Below, piece after piece: positions 15,543-22,219 of a DNA stretch of 27,002 nucleotides. Where the stretch lies: the NCBI RefSeq assembly GCF_030152825.1, contig NZ_JASLIP010000096.1, positions 1 through 27,002 on the forward strand, in the 5' to 3' direction. The position numbers and the translations under genes were made by a program. The first letter of the stretch is position 1, and each line of letters opens with the position of its first letter. This DNA is from Corynebacterium sp. (GTDB taxonomy: Bacteria; Actinomycetota; Actinomycetes; Mycobacteriales; Mycobacteriaceae). The notes beneath the pieces are model-generated. The model was not told the DNA's origin. It saw nothing but the letters and a program-made list of their open reading frames with translations, and made no database searches.

Positions 15543-15902
15543 ATGACAGAGAAGAACGTCTCAAAGGGACCAAAAATGAAGCCAATGACGGCGGCAAAGA
15601 AGCTGGGGATCTACCTACCGGCCGCCCCGGAGGAGTTTCAGAACACCCCGCTGGCCCACGAGGAGTTCGTGGAGCTGCAGCAGAACCCACCTGAGTGGCT
15701 GCAGCAGCTGCGCCTCGAGGGCCCCCACCCACGCCCTGAGGTGGCACGGAAGCTGGGCATTACGATCACCGCCCTGCGCAAGAATGATCTGGATAAGCCG
15801 CTGACCACCTCCGAGATCAAGGAGCTGCTGGAGAATCAGCCGGAGTGGCTGCGCGAGGCTCGGAAGTCGCTGGCGGAAAATCGCCCCGGCGGAAAGAACT
15901 AG
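15543..15902 (+). CDS. DUF5997 protein made of two tandem repeats
   Basis: A 119-residue soluble, basic protein of unknown function that matches the actinobacterial DUF5997 family. Residues 17-57 and 67-107 are tandem copies of one unit with an exact 50-residue offset, 17 of 41 positions identical. Each unit has A-K/R-K-L-G-I at its start, P-L in the middle and E-L-x-x-N-x-P-E-W-L near its end (A18/K20/L21/G22/I23, P36/L37 and P50-E51-W52-L53 in unit 1; the same plus 50 in unit 2). The KLGI segments resemble the turn of a small HTH. The ATG at 15543 has an AGGAGAGG ribosome-binding site; an upstream ATG at 15519 lacks one. It is divergent from the HTH-less LysR-like gene. Confidence 0.8.
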   Translation: MTEKNVSKGPKMKPMTAAKKLGIYLPAAPEEFQNTPLAHEEFVELQQNPPEWLQQLRLEGPHPRPEVARKLGITITALRKNDLDKPLTTSEIKELLENQPEWLREARKSLAENRPGGKN

Positions 15903-15929
15903 GTCATCCGCCCTGGGGGGAACGACTTA

Positions 15930-16189
15930 AGGGAAAAGCTCAGGCGGGGCTTAAGCACTGTGATGCTTAAGCCCCGCCTGAGCTTTTGGTACCCGTGCGA
16001 CGACACCGGGTGTACCCGTTATTTACCGCCGTGGGTGACTAGGCCACGGCAGCTTTTCAACCCGTCGCTTCCATTCGCGCCGTGACAAGTTGCTCGGGTG
16101 GGGCGAGAAGAGGAGCCTTCCCGAGCGACGCGGCAGAAAACGACTATCCACTACTGGCGCACCTCGTGAGATCATCCCCCGTGGGCGCT
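15930..16189 (-). ncRNA. Candidate iron-regulated transcript under a DtxR-like box
   Basis: The gap 15903-16365 has no convincing protein gene. On the minus strand, TTGTGC (16224-16219), an exact 17-base spacer and TAACCT (16201-16196) form a promoter-like pair, predicting a start near 16189. The transcript would run ~260 bases to the 24-bp hairpin at 15934-15987. It contains stems at 16092-16126 (GCTCGGG/CCCGAGC) and 16028-16050 (GCCGTGG/CCACGGC). A 50-codon Arg-rich frame from ATG 16175 exists but lacks a proper ribosome-binding site and looks non-coding. The existence of this RNA is inference from promoter, operator and terminator layout. Confidence 0.3.
15934..15987. terminator. Bidirectional terminator with a 24-bp perfect stem
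   Basis: The arms at 15934-15957 and 15964-15987 are exact complements (24 bp), with loop CTGTGA. They begin AAAAGCTCAGG and end CCTGAGCTTTT, so a T4 run follows the stem on both strands. It lies 31 bases after the DUF5997 stop and would also end any transcript coming from the right on the minus strand. Confidence 0.88.
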
Positions 16190-16193
16190 GATT

Positions 16194-16212
16194 TGAGGTT
16201 AGCATTACCTAA
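16194..16212. promoter_or_regulatory. DtxR-like iron box
   Basis: TGAGGTTAGCATTACCTAA matches 16 of 19 positions of the DtxR/IdeR consensus TTAGGTTAGCCTAACCTAA. It covers the -10 and part of the spacer of the minus-strand promoter described here, the typical place for iron-dependent repression. It is also ~170 bases upstream of the acyl-CoA dehydrogenase start on the plus strand. Confidence 0.6.
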
Positions 16213-16251
16213 GTTTACGCACAAGGGTTTAAAAATATTTCTTCATAAATA

Positions 16252-16267
16252 GGTGACTGAGACCACA
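16252..16267. promoter_or_regulatory. GlxR (CRP)-like site upstream of the acyl-CoA dehydrogenase
   Basis: GGTGACTGAGACCACA matches 8 of the 10 fixed positions of TGTGA-N6-TCACA. It lies seven bases before a possible -10, TACTAT (16274-16279), so binding here would overlap the -35 region and more likely repress than activate. Confidence 0.4.
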
Positions 16268-16365
16268 AAGCGTTACTATGAACATAAGCATTAAGAGTTC
16301 TGGATCACAGTGCGAACTGTGCCGGCTCTTTCACCGAACATCCCCCGACTTCCGGAGAGGACAAC

Positions 16366-17535
16366 ATGAAGAACTACCTTCCGCGCACCCTGTTCAACGA
16401 AGAGCACGAGATGTTCCGCGAGGCCGTCCGCGGCTTCGTGGAGACCGAAATCCACCCGAACGTAGAGCGCTGGCATGACCAGGGCTACGTCGACCGCGAG
16501 ATGTTCAAGAAGGCCGGCGACATGGGCCTGCTGGGCATGGAGGTCGACGAGCAGTGGGGCGGCGGCGGAATGAACGACTACCGCTTCAACGCCGTGCTGA
16601 CCGAGGAGCTCGCCAAGGCAGACTCCGGCTCCATCATCGTGGGCATCCAGACCATCAACGACCTGGTCATCCCATACCTGCAGCGCTTCGCCAACGACGA
16701 GCAGAAGGAGCGCTTCCTCAAGCCACTGTGCTCCGGTGAGAAGATCGCCGCAATCGCCATGACCGAGCCGGAGGCCGGCGCCGACCTGGCTGGCATCCGC
16801 ACCCTGGCCCGCGACAACGGCGACGGCTCCTTCACCGTCAACGGCGCGAAGACCTTCATCTCCAACGGTGTCCAGGCTGACTTCACCATCATCGTCGCCA
16901 TCACCGACCCAGAGAAGGGTCGCGCAGGCATCTCCCTGCTCATCGTCGAGGACGGCATGGAGGGCTACACCAAGACCGGCCCGCTGAAGAAGGTCGGTCT
17001 GAAGTCTCAGGACACCGCCGAGCTCTCCTTCGAGAACGTCCAGATCCCGGCTGAGAACCTGCTGGGCGAGCGCGGCGCTGGCTTCGGCTACCTGCGCCAC
17101 AACCTGGCTCAGGAGCGCCTGTCCATCGCCGTGGGCTCCATCGCAACCTCCCGCCGCGCGTTCGACCTGGTGTACCAGCACTCCCAGGACCGCAAGACCT
17201 TCGGCAACCGTCTGGTCGACCACCAGGCCTACCGCTGGGAGCTGGCCAAGATGGTGCAGGGCCTGCAGGCTGCACAGTCCTTCGTCGACGCTTGCATCGA
17301 GGCCAAGGTCAAGGGCGAGCTGGACGAGACCACCGCTGCGATGGCGAAGTACCACACCACCGAGCTGCAGATCGATGTCGTGAACCAGGCACTGCAGATG
17401 CACGGCGGCTACGGCTTCATGCTGGAGTACCCGATCGCTACCCACTACCTGGACTCCCGCGTCCAGCCGATCTACGGTGGCCCGAACGAGATCATGCTGG
17501 AGATCATCTCCCGCAAGCTGGCTAAGGGCGAGTAA
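16366..17535 (+). CDS. Acyl-CoA dehydrogenase, long-chain (LCAD/IVD-like) type
   Basis: This flavoenzyme introduces the alpha-beta double bond into an acyl-CoA, the first step of beta-oxidation or branched-chain degradation. The 389-residue protein has the full fold: helical N-domain (1-125), the beta-domain signatures AMTEPEAGADLAGIRT (131-146) and NGAKTFISNG (159-168), and the C-terminal helical domain with RKTFGNRLVDHQA. The C-terminal motif is QPIYGGPNEIM, with Gly where medium-chain enzymes have the catalytic Glu. A Glu at residue 250 (AQERLSIA) fits the alternative base position used by LCAD and isovaleryl-CoA dehydrogenase. A GGAGAGG ribosome-binding site supports the ATG. Codon bias is as strong as in fumC. 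Chain-length preference remains unproven. Confidence 0.93.
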   Translation: MKNYLPRTLFNEEHEMFREAVRGFVETEIHPNVERWHDQGYVDREMFKKAGDMGLLGMEVDEQWGGGGMNDYRFNAVLTEELAKADSGSIIVGIQTINDLVIPYLQRFANDEQKERFLKPLCSGEKIAAIAMTEPEAGADLAGIRTLARDNGDGSFTVNGAKTFISNGVQADFTIIVAITDPEKGRAGISLLIVEDGMEGYTKTGPLKKVGLKSQDTAELSFENVQIPAENLLGERGAGFGYLRHNLAQERLSIAVGSIATSRRAFDLVYQHSQDRKTFGNRLVDHQAYRWELAKMVQGLQAAQSFVDACIEAKVKGELDETTAAMAKYHTTELQIDVVNQALQMHGGYGFMLEYPIATHYLDSRVQPIYGGPNEIMLEIISRKLAKGE

Positions 17536-17602
17536 GCCACTCCCCCCTTGCCCCCTCACCGGGCGGGCGCAGCTTAAGCGCCCCACCCGAATGAGTTAGA
17601 CA

Positions 17603-17640
17603 TAAAAGAACCCGATGGTTTCCACCATCGGGTTCTTTTA
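17603..17640. terminator. Bidirectional terminator between the acyl-CoA dehydrogenase gene and pncA
   Basis: A perfect 17-bp stem (TAAAAGAACCCGATGGT and its complement) around the loop TTCC, with A/T runs at both outer ends. It serves the two convergent transcripts. Confidence 0.9.
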
Positions 17641-17660
17641 GCTTTCAGTCGCGACTGCGG

Positions 17661-18332
17661 CTATTTCACCCCGACGCCGGCCTCACGCAGTTCGGCGAGG
17701 GTCGCTTCCTCCCCCGCTGCCGATACCGGCGCGCACAGGCGCGGGATGACAGTGACGTCAAAGCCCTCGGCCTTCGCATCCAGGGCAGTGGCACGCACGC
17801 AGAAGTCGGTCGCGATGCCGACCACGGTTACCTGACCAATCCGGCGGGAACGCAACCATTCTGCGAGCAGCACCTTCGGGTGATCCTCAGCAGCAGCGCT
17901 CTTCTCTCCCGCTGCAGCCAGGGAGTCCGCAAGGTGGCCCTCGAAGCCCGAGTAGGCGGGCTCGTACTCACCCTTGTGGAACCACGCCTCGACCTGGTCG
18001 GTCGCCAGCGCCGGGTGCGACTGCGCGCCAGTGGTCCCGGCAACGCAGTGCACCGGCCAGGTGTCCTGGTAGTCCGGCTCCGTGCCCTCCGGGGCGAAGT
18101 GCCCGGCCGGGTCGATGTGCCAATCCTTGGTGCCCACGATGACGTCGTAGCGGTGCAGACCAGCAATGTGCTTGCTGATCGCCTCGGCGGCCTGTGCACC
18201 ACGTTCGGTGGCCAGGCTGCCGTCGACGAAGTCATTCTGCACGTCGACGATGATCAGCGCGTGCCCCGCCCCAGCGGACTGGGACGCGGAGCCAGCCTGG
18301 CTGCCCTGCGGGTTCACAGCGGATTCCGCCAT
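17661..18332 (-). CDS. pncA: Nicotinamidase (PncA)
   Basis: This enzyme hydrolyses nicotinamide to nicotinate and ammonia for NAD salvage, and in related bacteria activates the drug pyrazinamide. The 223-residue protein has the cysteine-hydrolase triad D30 (VDVQNDF), K120 (FHKGEYE) and C178 (ATDFCVRATALDA). Metal ligands D70, H72 and H78 lie in KDWHIDPAGHF, with H95 in WPVHC. An extra ~22 residues of Ser/Ala/Gly-rich sequence precede the fold compared with the M. tuberculosis enzyme. The ATG lies two bases after the glyA stop, so it is the second gene of a glyA-pncA operon and is likely translated by coupling. A bidirectional terminator follows. Confidence 0.95.
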   Translation of the reverse strand: MAESAVNPQGSQAGSASQSAGAGHALIIVDVQNDFVDGSLATERGAQAAEAISKHIAGLHRYDVIVGTKDWHIDPAGHFAPEGTEPDYQDTWPVHCVAGTTGAQSHPALATDQVEAWFHKGEYEPAYSGFEGHLADSLAAAGEKSAAAEDHPKVLLAEWLRSRRIGQVTVVGIATDFCVRATALDAKAEGFDVTVIPRLCAPVSAAGEEATLAELREAGVGVK

Positions 18333-18334
18333 TG

Positions 18335-19636
18335 TTAGACCAGCTTCCAGTCTTCGAGGCCCTCGTACAGCGGGAACTGCTCAGCAACCTTGGAGACACG
18401 AGCGCGCAGCGCGTCGACGTCGGCGTTCTTACCCTGTGCCAGCGCGGTACCGATGACGTCCGCGACCTCGGTGAAGGCGGCGGTGTCCAGGCCGCGGGAA
18501 GCCAGGGCCGGGGTACCGATGCGCAGGCCGGAGGTGACCATCGGCGGGCGCGGGTCGAAAGGAACGGCATTGCGGTTAACGGTGATGCCAACCTCGTGCA
18601 GCAGATCCTCCGCCTGCTGGCCATCGAGCTCGGAGTGGCGCAGGTCAGCCAGCACCAGGTGAACATCGGTGCCACCGGTGAGCACCTCGACGCCAGCACC
18701 CTTGGTGTCAGCGGCGGACAGGCGCTCAGCCAGGATCTTCGCGCCCTCGAGGGTGCGGGCCTGGCGGTCACGGAACTCGTCGGTCTGGGCAACCTTCATG
18801 GCCACGGCCTTCGCGGCAACGGCGTGCATCAGCGGGCCACCCTGCTGGCCCGGGAAGACTGCGGAGTTCAGCTTCTTCGCCCACTCCTGCTTCGCCAAGA
18901 TCAGGCCGGAACGCGGACCACCCAGGGTCTTGTGCACCGTGGTGGACACGACGTCAGCGTGCGGGACCGGGGACGGGTGCAGGCCGGCAGCAACCAGACC
19001 TGCGAAGTGGGCCATGTCGACCCACAGCTTCGCGCCGACCTCGTCCGCGATGGAGCGGAAGGCAGCGAAGTCCTGGTGGCGCGGGTAGGCGGACCAGCCG
19101 GCGATGATGACGGTCGGCTTCTCCTTGAGGGCCTGCTCGCGGACCTTATCCATGTCGATGCGCATGGTCTCCGGGTCCACCTCGTAGGCGATGGCCTCGT
19201 AGAGCTTGCCGGAGAAGTTCAGGTGCATGCCGTGGGTCAGGTGGCCACCGTGAGCCAGGGACAGACCCAGGATCTTATCCCGCGGGCTAGCCAGCGCCAT
19301 GAGGACGGCGGCGTTGGCCTGCGCACCAGCGTGCGGCTGCACGTTGGCGAACTCTGCGCCGAAGACCTGCTTCGCTCGGTCGCGGGCCAGATCCTCGATG
19401 ATGTCGACGTGCTCGCAGCCGCCGTAGTAGCGGCGTCCCGGGTAGCCCTCGGCGTACTTGTTGGTCAGGACGGAGCCCTGCGCCTGCAGCACTGCGCGCG
19501 GCACAAAGTTCTCACTCGCGATCATCTCGAGAGTGTTACGCTGGCGAGCCAGCTCGCCGTCGATGGCGCGTGCGACATCCGGGTCGAGTTCAGCCAGCGG
19601 CACGTTGTGCTGGATGGTCTGTGGAGAATCGGACAT
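18335..19636 (-). CDS. glyA: Serine hydroxymethyltransferase
   Basis: This PLP enzyme converts serine and tetrahydrofolate to glycine and 5,10-methylene-THF, the main source of one-carbon units. The 433-residue protein has the PLP-binding lysine at K236 in TTVHKTLGGPRSG, the cofactor-contacting D207/H210 (WVDMAHFAG), the conserved ASENFVPRAV, and NKYAEGYPGRRYYGG. The start at 19636 is preceded by AAGGAAGG about 12 bases upstream. An in-frame extension to 19765 is discarded because it would include the promoter: an extended -10 (TGGTATACA) at about 19674-19666 gives a leader of ~23 bases. It is divergent from coaA and translationally linked to pncA. Codon bias indicates high expression. Confidence 0.97.
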   Translation of the reverse strand: MSDSPQTIQHNVPLAELDPDVARAIDGELARQRNTLEMIASENFVPRAVLQAQGSVLTNKYAEGYPGRRYYGGCEHVDIIEDLARDRAKQVFGAEFANVQPHAGAQANAAVLMALASPRDKILGLSLAHGGHLTHGMHLNFSGKLYEAIAYEVDPETMRIDMDKVREQALKEKPTVIIAGWSAYPRHQDFAAFRSIADEVGAKLWVDMAHFAGLVAAGLHPSPVPHADVVSTTVHKTLGGPRSGLILAKQEWAKKLNSAVFPGQQGGPLMHAVAAKAVAMKVAQTDEFRDRQARTLEGAKILAERLSAADTKGAGVEVLTGGTDVHLVLADLRHSELDGQQAEDLLHEVGITVNRNAVPFDPRPPMVTSGLRIGTPALASRGLDTAAFTEVADVIGTALAQGKNADVDALRARVSKVAEQFPLYEGLEDWKLV

Positions 19637-19774
19637 AAGTTTCCGTCGGCCTTCCTTCAAAAGGGTGTATACCACCAAGAATGCAGACCGATCCTTGGGG
19701 TAGAAGGTGTTGTTGCGTTGCGCCCCACATCTTAGCGTCTGCCCCGGACGCAGGTCACAGCGCACCTAGCACAT

Positions 19775-19810
19775 TTGGGTTATCTCCCCCCACACAGGCA
19801 CAATGAGGCC
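19775..19810 (+). promoter_or_regulatory. coaA promoter, leaderless
   Basis: TTGGGT (19775-19780), an 18-base spacer and CACAAT (19799-19804) put the transcription start at the ATG at 19811. This decides the start of coaA: the open frame back to a TTG at 19775 would begin inside the -35 element. Confidence 0.45.
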
Positions 19811-20758
19811 ATGAATCGTACGCCCCAGCGCGCCTCCGCGGACGCGGCTGTATCGCCCTTCATCGAGCTCAAGAGGAGCCAGTGGCGCAAACTCCGCAAG
19901 TCCATGCCACAGGTCTTGAGCGAATCCGAGCTCGACCAGCTGCGCGGCATCGGCGACGAGATTGACCTGGACGAGGTCAGCGAGGTCTACCTGCCGCTCT
20001 CCCGCCTCATCAACTTGCGGGTCGAGGCACAGCGAAGCCTGAATCAGGCCACCGAGACCTTCATCGGCGAGCCGATGCCTCCCACCCCGTACATCATCGG
20101 TGTGTCCGGCTCTGTGGCCGTCGGGAAATCCACCACCGCGCGTGTGCTCCAGGTGCTTCTGCAGCGCTGGGAGTCCAGCCCCAGGGTGGACTTGATCACC
20201 ACGGATGGCTTCCTCTTCCCCACCGCCGAGCTGGAACGCCGCCGCCTGCTGCACCGCAAGGGCTTCCCTGAGTCCTATGACCAGCAGGCGCTTCTGAACT
20301 TCGTGACCAAGGTGAAATCAGGCGCCCGCAACGTCAAGGCACCGGTCTACTCGCACGAGGCCTACGACCGGATCGCCGGCGAGTTCGAGGTCGTCGACCA
20401 GCCCGACATCCTCATCGTCGAGGGGCTCAACGTGCTGCAGACAGGTCCCACCCTCATGGTCAGCGACCTCTTCGACTTCTCCGTCTATGTCGACGCCCGG
20501 GTCGAGGACATCGAAGACTGGTACATTTCCCGCTTCCTGCGGCTGAAGAACACCGCCTTCAAGGATCCGGACGCGCACTTCCACCACCTCGCTGGGCTGA
20601 GCGATGCACAGGCCTCCCAGGTGGCCCGGGAGATCTGGCAGACGGTGAACCTGCCGAACCTCATGGAGAACATCCTGCCGACCCGGATCCGGGCCAGCCT
20701 GGTGATGCGCAAGGGCGCAGATCACCTCGTCGACCGGGTGCGAATGCGCAAGATCTAA
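19811..20758 (+). CDS. coaA: Pantothenate kinase type I
   Basis: This enzyme phosphorylates pantothenate with ATP, the first and usually rate-limiting step of coenzyme A synthesis; type I enzymes are feedback-inhibited by CoA. The 315-residue protein has the P-loop GVSGSVAVGKST (97-108), the TTDGFLFP motif that binds pantothenate, the KGFPESYD segment and the DILIVEGLNVLQ strand. Length and order match bacterial CoaA. The chosen ATG coincides with a predicted leaderless transcription start. It is convergent with uppS; the 77-base gap between them (20759-20835) shows no clear terminator hairpin. CoA supply fits with the nearby acyl-CoA dehydrogenase, but no shared regulation is evident. Confidence 0.97.
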   Translation: MNRTPQRASADAAVSPFIELKRSQWRKLRKSMPQVLSESELDQLRGIGDEIDLDEVSEVYLPLSRLINLRVEAQRSLNQATETFIGEPMPPTPYIIGVSGSVAVGKSTTARVLQVLLQRWESSPRVDLITTDGFLFPTAELERRRLLHRKGFPESYDQQALLNFVTKVKSGARNVKAPVYSHEAYDRIAGEFEVVDQPDILIVEGLNVLQTGPTLMVSDLFDFSVYVDARVEDIEDWYISRFLRLKNTAFKDPDAHFHHLAGLSDAQASQVAREIWQTVNLPNLMENILPTRIRASLVMRKGADHLVDRVRMRKI

Positions 20759-20835
20759 CCCCCCCGCACGTTCCCCAGCTGGCACTGGCCCCGGCTCCGT
20801 CCGTAAGGGCGCAGGGCGATGAGTACAGCGCTGGT

Positions 20836-21651
20836 CTAGAGCCCGAAGCGGCGGTGACGCTGGGAGTACTCCCGCAACGCGCGGAGGAAGTCCACACGCC
20901 GGAAGGCTGGCCAGTAGGTGTCCGTAAACCAAATCTCGGAGTAGGCGGACTGCCACAGCAGAAAGCCCGAGAGCCGTTGCTCCCCCGAGGTCCGAATCAC
21001 CAGATCCGGGTCCGGCTGCCCCTTGGTGTACATGTGATTACCCAAGGAGTCGACGGTGATCTTCTCGGCGATCTCGTCCGCCGGAGTGCCATCCGCAGCG
21101 AGTTCCGCGACGGTGTCTCGCACCGCGTCAACGATCTCCTGACGTCCGCCGTAGCCGACGGCGACGTTCACGCACACGCCCGTGTTATTGGCGGTGAGCT
21201 GCTCGTTGTATTCCAGGCGTTCCCGAAGCTGCTGCGGCAGCAGCTCGAGGTGCCCCACCGAGCGCACGCGGAATCCGGCCTTCGCCCGCCCGAGCTCGTC
21301 GGCGACGTCCCCAATGATTTTGACCAGAAGCTCGAGTTCCTCCGGTTCGCGTTTGAGGTTCTCTGTGCTGAGCAGGTAGACGGTCACCGAGGCGATGCCC
21401 ATCTCGTCGCACCAATTGCACATCTCGGCGATCTTCCGGGCGCCCACGCGATGCCCATGGGAGACATCGGTGAAGCCGTTCTCCCTAGCCCAGCGACGGT
21501 TACCGTCGGCCATGATTGCGATGTGAGCCGGGCGTGGCAAATCCCGTAGAGAGCGAGCCAGCCGCGCCTCGTAGGCGGGATAGAGCAGGCTGGCGAGCCT
21601 CTTCAGCGGCTCGGTTCGCCCGATCGCTGCCGCAAGCTTTGGTAGACCCAC
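20836..21651 (-). CDS. uppS: Isoprenyl transferase (cis-prenyl diphosphate synthase)
   Basis: This enzyme condenses IPP with an allylic diphosphate in cis configuration, making precursors of the decaprenyl carrier used in cell-wall arabinogalactan and peptidoglycan assembly. The 271-residue protein has the UppS signature HIAIMADGNRRWA with catalytic D49, and the C-terminal IPP site RTSGEQRLSGF (220-230) followed by WQSAYSEIWF. Gene order (mca, small membrane protein, this gene, near coaA and glyA) is that of M. tuberculosis Rv1086. Rv1086 makes the short Z,E-farnesyl product rather than the long chain, so a short-chain role is likely but not shown by sequence here. Start is a GTG, 18 bases after the upstream gene, with a GAGAGGG ribosome-binding site. 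Confidence 0.93.
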   Translation of the reverse strand: MGLPKLAAAIGRTEPLKRLASLLYPAYEARLARSLRDLPRPAHIAIMADGNRRWARENGFTDVSHGHRVGARKIAEMCNWCDEMGIASVTVYLLSTENLKREPEELELLVKIIGDVADELGRAKAGFRVRSVGHLELLPQQLRERLEYNEQLTANNTGVCVNVAVGYGGRQEIVDAVRDTVAELAADGTPADEIAEKITVDSLGNHMYTKGQPDPDLVIRTSGEQRLSGFLLWQSAYSEIWFTDTYWPAFRRVDFLRALREYSQRHRRFGL

Positions 21652-21669
21652 GATTGTTAACCCTCTCGC

Positions 21670-22158
21670 TTAGCGTGCAGGATTCTCGTCTTCGTCTTCT
21701 TCCTCGGCCTTCGCGCGTTCCGCGTCGATCGCGTCGGGCCCGGTGAGCTGCGTGCCGATCCCGGAGGCCGGCTCGAAACGAGCATCGGTCTGCGGCACCT
21801 CGGTGCGGGCGAACATCGCTCCGCCCTTCGCGTACTCCTCGTAGCCGCTCTCCTCCATGGCCTTGTTGAGTCGCTCCTCATCGAACACGTCGATGCCGTG
21901 CTGCTCGGCGAAGGCGCGGCGGCGTTCCAGGCGGCGCAGCCTGCGGTTCATTCCGAATCCGATGACGATGACCACGAAGAGCAGCCCCAGGATGACGAAC
22001 AGCCCGACCGGCGAGGCCTTGCCGAATTCCTCGCCGCGCGGGCCCGTATTGGGGGTTGGGCCCTGGGCGATAACAGTGGTCGTGTACGCCGCCCCTGCGG
22101 TCACCAGATCCGCTGCTGGCAGAGCAGGGGTCGAAAGAGCTGCGATCATGTCATCCAT
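21670..22158 (-). CDS. Small single-span membrane protein between mca and uppS
   Basis: A 162-residue protein of unknown function. An N-terminal Ala/Thr-rich stretch of ~50 residues precedes one strong membrane helix (about residues 51-69, VGLFVILGLLFVVIVIGFG), followed by a basic stop-transfer patch NRRLRRLERRR and a hydrophilic, acidic C-terminus ending in a run of Glu/Asp. Position between mca and uppS corresponds, from memory, to Rv1083 of M. tuberculosis, a conserved hypothetical protein. The first ~30 residues may be a poor signal peptide or an extracytoplasmic tail. The ribosome-binding site is GAAGGG. It is the middle gene of a three-gene operon. Confidence 0.8.
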   Translation of the reverse strand: MDDMIAALSTPALPAADLVTAGAAYTTTVIAQGPTPNTGPRGEEFGKASPVGLFVILGLLFVVIVIGFGMNRRLRRLERRRAFAEQHGIDVFDEERLNKAMEESGYEEYAKGGAMFARTEVPQTDARFEPASGIGTQLTGPDAIDAERAKAEEEDEDENPAR

Positions 22159-22219
22159 TCCCTTCGGCGGCGGTCAAGCCGTGTGTGAGTACTGGGCTAA
22201 AAATTCTCTAGCGGAAATC

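Noticed and set aside
16023..16205. 60-codon minus-strand open frame in the DtxR-box gap
   Set aside because: Very Arg-rich, no domain, and its first codon lies inside the proposed promoter. The inner ATG at 16175 has no proper ribosome-binding site. The RNA itself is kept as a candidate.
16291..17586. 431-codon open frame antisense to the acyl-CoA dehydrogenase
   Set aside because: Same codon-bias shadow; no recognisable domain, no ribosome-binding site, and the sense protein is complete.
18332..19735. 467-codon open frame antisense to glyA
   Set aside because: Shadow of a highly biased gene; composition is not protein-like and it spans the glyA promoter.
20759..20835. Terminator between coaA and uppS
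   Set aside because: Only weak, short inverted repeats are visible and there is no T-run, so no feature is called.
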